Positions 38,403 through 47,533 of a stretch of 64,000 nt of DNA are shown here, one piece after another. How positions within the stretch are numbered: position 1 is the stretch's first letter; every line of letters starts with the position of its first letter. Made by a program: the position numbers and the translations under genes. Source of the DNA: Varibaculum cambriense. GTDB taxonomy: Bacteria > Actinomycetota > Actinomycetes > Actinomycetales > Actinomycetaceae. Below the pieces are notes generated by a model, which saw nothing but the letters and a program-made list of their open reading frames with translations, was not told the DNA's origin and ran no database searches. The stretch covers positions 124,001 to 188,000 of the forward strand of contig NZ_PKHX01000002.1 of the NCBI RefSeq assembly GCF_002848005.1, in the 5' to 3' direction.

Positions 38403-39323
38403 ATGTCGGTACGCGACATTATCATTATCGGTTCCGGACCAGCCGGCTATACGGCAGCGATCTACACTGCCCGCGCGGGGCTTAACCCCCTATTAATCGC
38501 CGGGGAAGTAACTGCCGGTGGTGCCCTGATGAACACCACCGAGGTGGAAAACTTCCCCGGGTTTCCCGAAGGGATTCAAGGCCCGGATCTGATGGCGAAT
38601 ATGCTTGCTCAAGCCGAGCGTTTCGGGTGCGAAATTCTTTACGAGGACGCCCTGGAAGTTTCTCTTGCCGGGGAAGAGAAAAAAGTAGTCACCTCGGAGG
38701 GAGAATATCTGGCGCGCCGGGTGATTTTGTCTATGGGTTCGGAATACCGCAAACTAAACGTGCCGGGAGAAGCGGAACTGTCCGGACGCGGCGTTTCCTA
38801 TTGCGCCACCTGTGACGGTTTCTTTTTCAAAGACCAGCACTTGGCAGTAGTGGGGGGCGGGGACTCCGCAATGGAAGAGGCGCTGTTCTTAACCAAGTTC
38901 GCTAAGAAAGTGACGGTGATTCACCGCCGCGAACAACTACGTGCCTCCCAGATTATGGCCGAACGCGCTGAAGCTAACCCGAAGATTGATTTTGCTTGGA
39001 ACAGTACTGTTGCCCAAATTAATGGGGATAATAAAGTGGAATCGCTTACTTTGCAGTCAACGGTAGACGGCAAAGAAAGTACTTTAGATGCCACCGGAGT
39101 ATTCGTAGCGATCGGTCATGAACCACGCTCGCAGCTAGTAACCGGCCAAGTGGATTTGGATGAGGCCGGATACGTGCGGGTTAATGAACCGGGAACCGCC
39201 ACTAATCTGAAAGGGGTTTTCGCCTGCGGAGACCTAGTGGATCACACTTATCGCCAAGCGATTACTGCCGCGGGTTCGGGATGCCGAGCTGCCCTGGATG
39301 CCGAGCGTTCCCTAGCCGACTAA
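38403..39323 (+). CDS. trxB: Thioredoxin reductase
   Basis: The 306-residue flavoenzyme reduces thioredoxin with NADPH. The FAD-binding motif [18 protein letters not shown] is at the N-terminus. The redox-active disulfide is CATC in [10 protein letters not shown]. The NADPH motif [11 protein letters not shown] and the closing [21 protein letters not shown] complete the family pattern. The ATG has an AGGAGG six bases upstream. trxA follows 38 bp downstream. Confidence 0.96.
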   Translation: MSVRDIIIIGSGPAGYTAAIYTARAGLNPLLIAGEVTAGGALMNTTEVENFPGFPEGIQGPDLMANMLAQAERFGCEILYEDALEVSLAGEEKKVVTSEGEYLARRVILSMGSEYRKLNVPGEAELSGRGVSYCATCDGFFFKDQHLAVVGGGDSAMEEALFLTKFAKKVTVIHRREQLRASQIMAERAEANPKIDFAWNSTVAQINGDNKVESLTLQSTVDGKESTLDATGVFVAIGHEPRSQLVTGQVDLDEAGYVRVNEPGTATNLKGVFACGDLVDHTYRQAITAAGSGCRAALDAERSLAD

Positions 39324-39361
39324 GAACTGATTTTTACCATATTTAGAGAGGAAAATACGAG

Positions 39362-39691
39362 ATGACTAAACCTTTAGAAGTAACTGAAAATAACTTTGAC
39401 CAGGAAGTATTGAAAGCAGAAACCCCAGTTTTGGTAGATTTTTGGGCGCCCTGGTGTGGACCTTGCCGCCAAATGGGACCGATAGTAGACGAGGTAGCCG
39501 CCGAGGTTGCCGGGAAAGCTAAAGTCGTCAAAGTAAATATTGACGAGAACCCCCAGCTGGCCGCCAAATACGGGATTAATTCCATCCCCATGTTTATGGT
39601 TTTCAACCACGGCGAAATTACTCGCGGGATTCTGGGAGCTAACCCCAAGCGGGAACTCCTGGGACCGTTGCAGCAAGAAATCGCCAAGTAG
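39362..39691 (+). CDS. trxA: Thioredoxin
   Basis: A 109-residue protein with the redox centre WAPWCGPC. The cis-Pro lies in NSIPMFMVF. It is reduced by the preceding TrxB and serves ribonucleotide reductase and other targets. Confidence 0.96.
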   Translation: MTKPLEVTENNFDQEVLKAETPVLVDFWAPWCGPCRQMGPIVDEVAAEVAGKAKVVKVNIDENPQLAAKYGINSIPMFMVFNHGEITRGILGANPKRELLGPLQQEIAK

Positions 39692-39769
39692 CTTTTCACC
39701 TCTCCAGGCGGCAGCGATCCTGTCTACTTAGGGGTTCAGCGGGGTGCATAGGAATTATGCTGCGCACTC

Positions 39770-39782
39770 TATACTGAACAGG
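39770..39782 (+). promoter_or_regulatory. Putative -10 box of a leaderless transcript
   Basis: TATACT at 39770-39775 lies seven bases before the GTG start codon at 39782, so the predicted first transcribed base is the start codon itself. No ribosome-binding site is seen. Leaderless mRNAs are common in actinobacteria. Confidence 0.55.
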
Positions 39783-40498
39783 TGCGAAGTCTGAAGCGAT
39801 TTTTAATAGTAGTAGCCGTCCTAGCACTCCTACTGGGAGTGCTGGATAGGGTTACTTGCTGGTGGGCAGAAAGCGAGGGCACGCAGGCTCTGGAGAAACG
39901 GGGCGCAGAAAACGCCACGGTTAAAGTTAATGACTTGCCCTTTCTAACCTCCCTGGTGTCCGGCAGTATTAATCAGGTGGACCTTAACATTCCCCGCCTG
40001 GATATTGCCGCTGAGGGCGGCGCCATCCCCATAACCACCGTCCGCGCCCAGCTCAATCAGCTGGATCTGACCGCCGGACGCTTAAATATCGAGAGAATCG
40101 GCCAATTACACGCTGAAGGCAATCTCAGCCAAGAGGCTTTTGCCCGGTTAGTGGCAAAGAAGGCTCCGGGGGTAAAAGTAAAACTGGAAGCCGGGAAGCT
40201 AACTTTTGCTACCCAAAAGTGGGGGCAAGAAATCCTAGCTACGGGACAGCTCTCCCTAGCTGGCGGGGCAGATGGTTTAACCCCCACCCTGGTACTCAAA
40301 CCCACTGCTCTCCAGACTGAATTGCCGCGCCACCTGCAGGCTCGCCTGAAACTGCCGGAATTCGTACCCACCATCAATATCCCGATCAACGGCTTGCCCG
40401 CCAATCTGCAGCTGAGCGCGGTGGAGATTAAAACCGATCACCTCAAATTTAAGCTGACCGGGGAAAACATCCCGATGCAAAAGAATTCTGTCTCCTGA
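39782..40498 (+). CDS. DUF2993 (LmeA-like) phospholipid-binding protein
   Basis: The 238-residue protein has an N-terminal helix (FLIVVAVLALLLGVLD), which serves as signal or anchor. The pattern VKVNDLPFLTSLVSGSINQVDLNIPRLDI and the later IPINGLPANLQLSAVEI are typical of the DUF2993 family. Mycobacterium LmeA supports lipomannan mannosylation in the periplasm. Whether this organism makes such glycolipids cannot be told from the window. The start GTG seems leaderless. The trxA gene lies 90 bp upstream, so they are probably separate units. Confidence 0.8.
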   Translation: MRSLKRFLIVVAVLALLLGVLDRVTCWWAESEGTQALEKRGAENATVKVNDLPFLTSLVSGSINQVDLNIPRLDIAAEGGAIPITTVRAQLNQLDLTAGRLNIERIGQLHAEGNLSQEAFARLVAKKAPGVKVKLEAGKLTFATQKWGQEILATGQLSLAGGADGLTPTLVLKPTALQTELPRHLQARLKLPEFVPTINIPINGLPANLQLSAVEIKTDHLKFKLTGENIPMQKNSVS

Positions 40499-40558
40499 TT
40501 TTGGGTTTACCGGTTAATCCCAGGGTATTGACCGGCTAGTACCTGCAAAGGTGAAAAC

Positions 40559-40601
40559 GGGGCGGGGTCGAAATAGAAAGTACCTACTTCGACCCCGCCC
40601 C
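40559..40601. terminator. Bidirectional terminator between the DUF2993 gene and pntB
   Basis: A 14-bp perfect GC-rich stem (GGGGCGGGGTCGAA and its complement) closes a 15-base loop between convergent genes. There is no clear T-run, so it may act as a structural transcription barrier. Confidence 0.7.
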
Positions 40602-40638
40602 TGGCTTTCGGTACGGAAACCCTATTTTAGGGATCGGG

Positions 40639-42180
40639 CTACAGGCTGCGCACGATCTCTTCTACCGAGGCTTTCGCGTCACCAAAGAGCATATCGGTGT
40701 TGTCGTTAAAGAACAGCGGATTTTGCACCCCGGCATAACCAGGATTCATCGAACGCTTAAACACCACTACTTGGCGGGCTTTCCACACTTCCAGTACCGG
40801 CATTCCCGCGATCGGGCTGCCCGGTTTAGTGGCATCGGGATTAACAGTATCGTTTGCCCCAATCACCAACACCACGTCAGTATCGGGGAAGTCGTCGTTA
40901 ATCTCATCCATTTCCAGCACCACATCATAGGGTACTTTCGCCTCTGCCAGCAGCACATTCATATGTCCGGGCATCCGTCCGGCTACCGGGTGGATTCCGA
41001 AACGCACGTTTACTCCCGCCTCGCGCAGTTTGGCAGTTAGATCCGCTACCGGGAACTGGGCTTGTGCCTGCGCCATCCCGTAACCGGGGGTAATAATCAC
41101 GCTGGAGGCATCCTTTAACGCTTGCGCGACCTCGGCCGCACTGGTTTCGGTATAGTCGCCATAATCGGTGTCTGCCCCCTTCGCCGGTCCCCCGTCAGAG
41201 CCGAAGCCTCCCAAAATCACGGAGACAAACGAACGGTTCATGGCTTTACACATGATGTAGGACAGGTAGGCACCAGAAGAGCCCACCAGGGCACCCGCGA
41301 TGATCAGCATATTGTTACCCAACATGAAGCCCGCGGCAGCCGCTGCCCAACCGGAGTAAGAGTTAAGCATCGAAACCACTACCGGCATATCGCCGCCGCC
41401 GATCGCGGCCACCAGGTGCAGTCCCAGTACCAGGGCGATTACAGTCATCACGATAATGGCCACCCACTGCATCCAAGTCAAGGTCATAGTGGTAGCGCTC
41501 AGGTGCGAGCCGCGCACCATCACTCCGATGAGCACGATAGACACGATAATGGCGATAGCGTTCAGCCAATTGCGTCCCGGCAGCGTCAGGGGCGCGCCCT
41601 TAATCTTTCCCGATAGTTTCAGGTAGGCGACGATAGAACCGGTGAGGGTAACCGCGCCGATAAATATCCCTACTCCCACTTCCCCGAGATGGAACCCTAC
41701 CGTGGCGGGATTAATCGCGGTGGCCGCGTCAGCGCCTGCTTTTTTAAATTCGTCGGGCATGTTAATGAAGGTGTTATATCCCACCAGCACCGCCGCTAAA
41801 CCTACAAAGGAGTGCAGCATGGCTACCAGTTCCGGCATGCCGGTCATAGGAATAGTTTTGGCGCGCCACAGCCCGATAATCGCACCTGCAATCATCGCTA
41901 CCGCTATTAAAAGCGCGGTTACGAGGGTGGATTGATATCCAGGTCCACCCGCGTTATGTAGCGCCACCGCTATGGTAGCGACCACGGCCACCAACATTCC
42001 GATCGCGCCGAAACGGTTACCGCGCAGGGCGGTCTCATTTTTTGATAGACCCGCGAGCGCCAAAATGAACAGCAGCGCCGCAATCAGATAGGCAATGCTT
42101 TGCCCTCTGCTAATCAAAAATTCGCCTTTAGAAGCACTGGCAACCAGGGTGGGGGTTACCGCAAATAGCACGTTACTCAT
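40639..42180 (-). CDS. pntB: NAD(P) transhydrogenase beta subunit
   Basis: The 513-residue protein holds about nine membrane helices and the C-terminal NADP(H)-binding domain (dIII). [16 protein letters not shown] and the [16 protein letters not shown] loop are diagnostic. With PntA it couples proton flow to hydride transfer from NADH to NADP+. It starts three bases after the pntA stop. Confidence 0.95.
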   Translation of the reverse strand: MSNVLFAVTPTLVASASKGEFLISRGQSIAYLIAALLFILALAGLSKNETALRGNRFGAIGMLVAVVATIAVALHNAGGPGYQSTLVTALLIAVAMIAGAIIGLWRAKTIPMTGMPELVAMLHSFVGLAAVLVGYNTFINMPDEFKKAGADAATAINPATVGFHLGEVGVGIFIGAVTLTGSIVAYLKLSGKIKGAPLTLPGRNWLNAIAIIVSIVLIGVMVRGSHLSATTMTLTWMQWVAIIVMTVIALVLGLHLVAAIGGGDMPVVVSMLNSYSGWAAAAAGFMLGNNMLIIAGALVGSSGAYLSYIMCKAMNRSFVSVILGGFGSDGGPAKGADTDYGDYTETSAAEVAQALKDASSVIITPGYGMAQAQAQFPVADLTAKLREAGVNVRFGIHPVAGRMPGHMNVLLAEAKVPYDVVLEMDEINDDFPDTDVVLVIGANDTVNPDATKPGSPIAGMPVLEVWKARQVVVFKRSMNPGYAGVQNPLFFNDNTDMLFGDAKASVEEIVRSL

Positions 42181-42183
42181 TTC

Positions 42184-43743
42184 TTACTTCTCCTCCCCCC
42201 GGAACATGGCCAGCATCCGGTGCGTGACCGAGAAACCGCCGAAAATATTAATCGAGGCCACCAGGATTGCCAGGAAGCTCAGCGCGGACACCAGTGGGTT
42301 AGCGCTGCCTACCTGCAATATGGCGCCCACTAAAATAATTCCGGAAATGGCGTTAGTTTCACTCATTAGCGGAGTGTGCAGCGAGTGAGTAACGGAGGTA
42401 ATCACATAGAAGCCCACTACAATCGCCAGCATCAAAATGAAGTAGTAGGGGATCAGCGGCTTGGGGGTGGCGGCAATCAGAGCCAGCCCTAAAACTATCC
42501 CTACCGTTGCCCACAGTAAACGCTTGCGTTTCTTAGCCGCCGCCTCTTCAGCTTTCTGGCGCGCACTGGCCGCGGCATCCTCTACTGATTCTGCCTTAGC
42601 AGGGGTAGCAGGCGCCGCGTGCACTTGAATGGGGGGCGGGGGGAACATATTTTCCCCGTCCTTGGCGACCGTAATCCCTCGGACTACTTCGTCTTCCATA
42701 TCGAGGACGTAGTTACCGTCTTTTTCCGGAGTGATCAGCTTAAACAAGTTAACAATATTTTGTCCATACAGCTGTGATGACTGTCCCGGCAGCCTTCCGG
42801 CTAGGTCGGTGTAGCCAATTATGGTAACCCCGTTTTCGGTAACTACCTTTTTGCCGGGTTGGGTCAATTCACAGTTACCGCCGCCAGCGGCGGCCATATC
42901 CACGATGACTGAACCGGGAGCCATGGCCGCTACTGCCTCTTTAGTGATTAGCAGCGGCGAGCGGCGACCGGGAATATTCGCAGTGGTGATTACAATGTCA
43001 TTCGCGGCGGCCTGCTCGGTGTAGAGCTTGGTGGCAGCATCGGCTTGATCCGCGCTCATTTCTTTGGCGTAACCATCATCGGATTTTTCTTGCGCAATCG
43101 GGATGGGCACAAAAGTCGCGCCTACCGATTCTGCTTGCTCGGCAGTTTCACTGCGCACATCCGTGGCGCTAACCTGGGCACCCATCGAGTTGGCGGTACC
43201 GATAGCAGCGAGGCCGGCTACCCCTACGCCGATCACATAGACCTTGGCGGGCGGAATTTTTCCGGCGGCGGTTACCTGACCGGTAAAGAGGCGGCCGAAA
43301 CTTTCCGCAGCTTCAATGACCGCGCGATATCCAGAAACGTTGGACATGGAAGAGAGGACATCCATAGATTGTGCCCGAGAAATTCGCGGAACCGTATCCA
43401 TCGCAAACCCAGTAATACCCCGCTCTACCAGTGCATCTACTGTCTCAGGGTGACGGCCTGGTGCCATCCGGGCTATTAAGAGCGCTCCGGGTTTGACCAA
43501 ATCCAGGTAGTTGGTGGGGGGTGTATCCAGGACGGTTACGATATCGGCCTGCCAGGCGGCCTGAGTATCCACGATCTCCGCTCCGGCGGCCGAATACTGC
43601 TCATCAAGATAGGCGGCTTTTTCTCCCGCTCCCCTCTCGACTAGGACTTGATATCCCAGTTTGATGAGTTTCTTTACCGTATCCGGAGTGGCGGCAACCA
43701 AGGTTTGGCCTGGCGTGGGCTCTTTAGGAACTCCAATTCGCAC
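42184..43743 (-). CDS. pntA: NAD(P) transhydrogenase alpha subunit
   Basis: The 519-residue protein has the NAD(H)-binding dI domain ([41 protein letters not shown]) and a C-terminal membrane part with about four helices. It is the E. coli-like single-chain alpha, not the split alpha1/alpha2 of many actinobacteria. A flexible Ala/Pro linker sits at about 375-400. It lies directly upstream of pntB. Confidence 0.95.
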   Translation of the reverse strand: MRIGVPKEPTPGQTLVAATPDTVKKLIKLGYQVLVERGAGEKAAYLDEQYSAAGAEIVDTQAAWQADIVTVLDTPPTNYLDLVKPGALLIARMAPGRHPETVDALVERGITGFAMDTVPRISRAQSMDVLSSMSNVSGYRAVIEAAESFGRLFTGQVTAAGKIPPAKVYVIGVGVAGLAAIGTANSMGAQVSATDVRSETAEQAESVGATFVPIPIAQEKSDDGYAKEMSADQADAATKLYTEQAAANDIVITTANIPGRRSPLLITKEAVAAMAPGSVIVDMAAAGGGNCELTQPGKKVVTENGVTIIGYTDLAGRLPGQSSQLYGQNIVNLFKLITPEKDGNYVLDMEDEVVRGITVAKDGENMFPPPPIQVHAAPATPAKAESVEDAAASARQKAEEAAAKKRKRLLWATVGIVLGLALIAATPKPLIPYYFILMLAIVVGFYVITSVTHSLHTPLMSETNAISGIILVGAILQVGSANPLVSALSFLAILVASINIFGGFSVTHRMLAMFRGEEK

Positions 43744-43898
43744 AGTTACTCCTTATAGTTTTGGCTTTTAAAATACCAATATTTATCCACTTATTTTACT
43801 AGTGAATAACTTATTTTTAGCGTACTCGGCGGCGGTTACGCGCGCACTCCAAGTCCAGCTAATAAAATGCTACCCGGGGAAAGGGGAAGATAAAAAAA

Positions 43899-44117
43899 CT
43901 ATTTTTCCGGCGTGGCCTGCTTAGATCCAGGTCCTGGTCCTTCTAATCCCAGGCGTTCCCGATCTGGTTGCTCTAGCAATTCGCCGCGACGAATAGTTAA
44001 ATCCTTAGGGGCACTAATTCCCAGTCTCACCGAGTCCTTATGTGACTCCACCACCGTAATCACGACCTGATCCCCGATCACGATCTCTTCTCCGCGTCTG
44101 CGGGTTAGTACTAGCAT
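43899..44117 (-). CDS. csrA: CsrA, carbon storage / translational regulator
   Basis: A 72-residue RNA-binding protein. The typical frame MLVLTRRRGEEIVIGDQVVI and the RNA-contact segment VRLGISAPKDLTIRR are intact. The C-terminus is extended with a Pro/Gly/Lys tail. CsrA homodimers bind GGA in mRNA leaders and block translation. It starts at ATG 44117 behind AGGAGG, 24 bp after the stop of the unknown gene, so both lie in one operon. In Gram-positives csrA usually sits with fliW and flagellar genes, but none appear here. The regulatory targets are unknown. Confidence 0.92.
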   Translation of the reverse strand: MLVLTRRRGEEIVIGDQVVITVVESHKDSVRLGISAPKDLTIRRGELLEQPDRERLGLEGPGPGSKQATPEK

Positions 44118-44141
44118 CCTTGCCTGCCTCCTAGATAGTGA

Positions 44142-44585
44142 TTAAAAATTATTATCGGAATCTGGAGGAATCTCCCCGTCAACAGATTCCAGGATATCTT
44201 CTGGGATATCTAAATCTTCGCTTTCCCCTTCACGGGACTGTTCCCTAATCGCTGCTTCTGAACGGGCTAGCTGATCAGCCAATTTATCCGGGGCTTCATC
44301 TTTGCCTATCCAAGAGGGCAGCCCCGAGTCTAAGTGAGGAGTCTTTTCCTGTTCCGAGGACGCGACAGTATTTTCCGGATTCTGTTGCCACCTTTGGGCA
44401 CGCTGACGCAGTACCTGGGAGTAAGAGACCCGCTTTGCCCCGCGTACCCGGTGTAATAACACGTCTAAGTCGCGATTTATCTGGTCATTTTCCCATCGGG
44501 CTTTTTCGGCAAGGAGAGCGCGAGTATCAGCGAGCAGAGCTTCCAGCTCGTGATCACTAGGAACCTGCCGCTCCCGATAGGTCAT
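44142..44585 (-). CDS. Unknown acidic helical protein upstream of csrA
   Basis: I do not recognise this 147-residue protein. It is soluble, strongly charged and likely to be largely helical. The first ~75 residues (DHELEALLADTRALLAEKARW, DVLLHRVRGAKRVSYSQVLRQRAQ) could form an antiparallel coiled coil. The last 30 are very acidic (EDLDIPEDILESVDGEIPPDSDN). It begins behind a GGAGG at ATG 44585 and leads a two-gene operon with csrA. An antagonist or partner of CsrA is tempting but only inference. Confidence 0.75.
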   Translation of the reverse strand: MTYRERQVPSDHELEALLADTRALLAEKARWENDQINRDLDVLLHRVRGAKRVSYSQVLRQRAQRWQQNPENTVASSEQEKTPHLDSGLPSWIGKDEAPDKLADQLARSEAAIREQSREGESEDLDIPEDILESVDGEIPPDSDNNF

Positions 44586-44907
44586 TGCGTTACCTCCTGT
44601 TACTTACTCTCGATTGCAATTGTAGATTAAGCCCGCAAAATGTGAAGAAGAACTGTTCTAAAAGCCAGACTTTGGTTTTTACGGGACACCAAAAAATTCT
44701 GGTTTCTTCCCCGATGGTGACTAGTAATCAGTCTCTAGAAACCGCCACTAAAGATGCTGGTCTTAATAAACAGGAATTGTAGGCGCGATTTCAGCGCCAG
44801 CTAGCGAATATTATTGCTTGAACCAGGTAGCAACTCTAAACTTAGGGTCACTGGTAGCTTTATATTAGAAGTTTACGTAACTGTTTGCTAAGAGAGTCGG
44901 GAGAAAA
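44586..44907. other. 322-bp divergent intergenic region
   Basis: It separates the csrA operon (minus) from the next membrane protein (plus). It holds a GGCGC/GCGCC inverted repeat at 44782-44798 and a TATATT box at 44861-44866, a plausible -10 for the plus-strand gene. A 65-residue frame at 44585-44782 has no ribosome-binding site and poor composition, so I do not call it a gene. Confidence 0.5.
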
Positions 44908-46125
44908 ATGTCGTCCCCAAATTATCCCTATCCGCCCAGCAATCTACCGCAGGGAAATCCGCAGCCCGGATTATCTCCCGCTGCTTACCCCTTACCTGGC
45001 AATAATGGATTTAATAGCCAATACCCCTATCCCCCGGTAGGATACCCGGGAGGCATGCCTGCCCCCCAAACTGGAACCGACCTTTCTTGGCTACTAAACA
45101 GCGTGAAACGAAACCGAGTTTGGTTTATTCCCTTCGCCCTGTTCTTTATTTTGGTGGGATACATCGTAATTGCGGTCTCAAAGCTGGATTCAGCTGCAGC
45201 GGCGGGTACCGGTTTATTGTTCTTAACTCTAGGGCAAGCCCTGCTAGTTGCTTTCGTCCTGGCTACCGCTAAGCAAGTTGGCGGGTTTACCTACGCCACA
45301 GCTTGGGTGGCCAGTGGGGTAATCACCGGAGGATGGGTTTGCGTGCTGATAAATATGGTGCTCGGAATTTCCCAAAACGGATCGTATTTCCCCACGACCC
45401 TCCTAATTTTCTCCGTGTTATTCGTCTTGATACTTATCGGGGGAATTATTACCGGATCGGTACTGGCTAGTAAACCCAGTGAGCCTATTTCCCCGGCACC
45501 AGCGCTTCTAATCAGCCTGTTCTTATTATTGGCCGCCACCACTACTCCGGTGATTCACGCAGTGGGCATGATTTTATTAATCGCGGCTGCCGCCTGCGCG
45601 GTAATTAAGCCGCGTCCGGCCTACTTCGTAGTTCTGGGAGTAAGCGGGACTTTGGGGCTGGCAAATTTCATTATTGGTTTGGCCTCCCCCGCTGCCGCTT
45701 GTTTCTTGGGACTAAACGGGGATTACCACGGAATTAGTCTGTATGGAACTCTATTTAGCAATGAAGGACAGCTAGAAAAGGTTGGTTGGATTTATTGGAT
45801 TATCGGCGGTCTAACTTGGGTGTTTTCCGCGATAGTCCTAGCAGCTTGCATCTTGGCTATCTACCAGACCATTGCGAAAAAACCAGTCACTGACTTAACC
45901 GCAGCCTTTAGGAACCAGTCGCAGTTTAATCAGTACCCGGGCTACTACCAGCCGGGACAATACCCTGTCTACCCCTACCCTCCACAGTCTTACTACGGGG
46001 AACCAGTACCACCGGCAGGTCAAAGCGGACAGCCCCAGCCTTACCCGCAGTTCCCGGCGCCGCCAACGCAGTCATTTATGCCCCCTAACTCGGCTCCTAC
46101 TTCGCAACCACCACTAAATCACTAA
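44908..46125 (+). CDS. Unknown multi-pass membrane protein with Pro/Tyr-rich tails
   Basis: This 405-residue protein is not recognised. The first ~65 residues are Pro/Tyr/Gly-rich (SSPNYPYPPSNLPQG), and so is the end (YYQPGQYPVYPYPPQSYYG). In between are about eight hydrophobic helices, for example FIPFALFFILVGYIVIAV. Such tails are common on actinobacterial membrane proteins and may bind WW- or envelope-like partners. A GGGAG ribosome-binding site precedes ATG 44908. The next gene starts 17 bp later. Confidence 0.8.
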   Translation: MSSPNYPYPPSNLPQGNPQPGLSPAAYPLPGNNGFNSQYPYPPVGYPGGMPAPQTGTDLSWLLNSVKRNRVWFIPFALFFILVGYIVIAVSKLDSAAAAGTGLLFLTLGQALLVAFVLATAKQVGGFTYATAWVASGVITGGWVCVLINMVLGISQNGSYFPTTLLIFSVLFVLILIGGIITGSVLASKPSEPISPAPALLISLFLLLAATTTPVIHAVGMILLIAAAACAVIKPRPAYFVVLGVSGTLGLANFIIGLASPAAACFLGLNGDYHGISLYGTLFSNEGQLEKVGWIYWIIGGLTWVFSAIVLAACILAIYQTIAKKPVTDLTAAFRNQSQFNQYPGYYQPGQYPVYPYPPQSYYGEPVPPAGQSGQPQPYPQFPAPPTQSFMPPNSAPTSQPPLNH

Positions 46126-46142
46126 GGCATTGGAAGGGATCT

Positions 46143-47333
46143 ATGCTCCCATACTCAACTGCCAACTTCCCTATTCAGCCCCTAATGGAGCATTCCTTTA
46201 TGGCGCTGGTAGGTGCGGCCGCCCTGATAGTGGTGGCCACGCTGCTAGTGGTATGGACCGTGGTTTTTTACCAAAGTGCCTCCCGCTCCCCCATCCTGAC
46301 TTTTAGTGCGCGTCGCCACGAGAATTTATACCGCCTACTGGCTGCTTACCGTCAGCGGCTGGCTTCCCTAGGAGCCGATCCTCGATACGCGGCTTTAGAT
46401 ACTAGCGCTCGCCGAGTCATCCTCGGCAAAATCTTAAGAAATCTAAGCCAACAGTATTACCGCACCGCCGGTTGGGGTAACTATCACCCGCAACAGCTGG
46501 TAGCCACTGACTGGCCAGAACTGGCTACCCTGATTTCGACGCTATCTCATCCCGACCAATTCCCCGGACAAACTCCCTGGGGAGGACGCGCCCAGGTTTC
46601 TCCTAGCGACACTGCCACGCTAACGGCCGCGCTCTCCCAGATTAGCTATCGCAGCCAACTCCACGCCCACGCTCTAAATACCCGCCAGGATCTGGTAATC
46701 AAACCTCCTCGCAGATCCCGGTTTTGGATAGTGCCAGTAACCTTAACCGTGCTCTGTCTGCTAGTTATTTCCGGGCTGCAAACCCAAAGTTGGCTACTAG
46801 AACAACAGGCAGTCCGCGCAGACCGGCAGGGGGATCCTTCCTTGGCGCAAGATCTGCGTCTACGCCAAGCCGACTCCCGCCTACTAGCCGATCGGTGGCT
46901 GGTGAACTACAACCTGGGAACCACCTATCTAAACGCCGGCGACCTGCAAAATGCTAACAAATATTTATCTAGGGCTAGTAAGAAAATGCCGTTCGTTCTG
47001 GAAGCAAAAATGACTGAACCCCAGGCCGTATTGGCTGGCTGCCAGGTGAACTACAACCTAGCTTTAGTGACGATAAAAACCAGTGAGGAACCCAAATCCA
47101 CTGATGTTTTAGTCCAGGCTGCTCAGCAGCTGGTTTACTGCAATCAGGAAGCTTTAAAAACTCGCCAAAAATACTGGAAACTGGAGAGAGGTACTCCCGC
47201 TACTAGTAAGGTTTCTGCCAGCTTGAAGCGGGTAGCAAAAGATAGTGATTCCCTAATAGAGCAGATCAAAAAACGGGGAGGTAGCAATTTTCGGATGCCT
47301 TCCGCTTCCTGGTTTGAGGATTTTGGTTCCTAA
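46143..47333 (+). CDS. Unknown membrane protein with an external TPR-like region
   Basis: The 396-residue protein has helices at about 18-40 and 196-216 (FWIVPVTLTVLCLLVISGL). Between them is a basic helical cytoplasmic domain. After the second helix lies an external part with a TPR-like repeat (VNYNLGTTYLNAGDLQNANKYL). The arrangement recalls BatC-like or tail-bound TPR proteins, but no domain is certain. It follows the Pro/Tyr-rich protein closely and may form a unit with it. Ribosome-binding site: GGAAGGGA. Confidence 0.75.
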   Translation: MLPYSTANFPIQPLMEHSFMALVGAAALIVVATLLVVWTVVFYQSASRSPILTFSARRHENLYRLLAAYRQRLASLGADPRYAALDTSARRVILGKILRNLSQQYYRTAGWGNYHPQQLVATDWPELATLISTLSHPDQFPGQTPWGGRAQVSPSDTATLTAALSQISYRSQLHAHALNTRQDLVIKPPRRSRFWIVPVTLTVLCLLVISGLQTQSWLLEQQAVRADRQGDPSLAQDLRLRQADSRLLADRWLVNYNLGTTYLNAGDLQNANKYLSRASKKMPFVLEAKMTEPQAVLAGCQVNYNLALVTIKTSEEPKSTDVLVQAAQQLVYCNQEALKTRQKYWKLERGTPATSKVSASLKRVAKDSDSLIEQIKKRGGSNFRMPSASWFEDFGS

Positions 47334-47533
47334 AATCCTCGCTCTATCCCCACTTCCCGCAGCTTGCTACCGATAATTGTCACCTAGATTATTACTTTCC
47401 CCCAACTATCAAAGTATTAATTACCCAGTTAAACCGGCACGGGGCCAGCAGTTCCGCAGTTACCCTGCGTCCGATTTAAAATCTTTACCTGATTTGGCTG
47501 CACTCTGACGCCAGAACCAGCACAATTGAAAAT

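Noticed and set aside
44585..44782. 65-residue frame in the csrA-membrane protein gap
   Set aside because: It starts inside the csrA-operon start region, has no ribosome-binding site and no family features.
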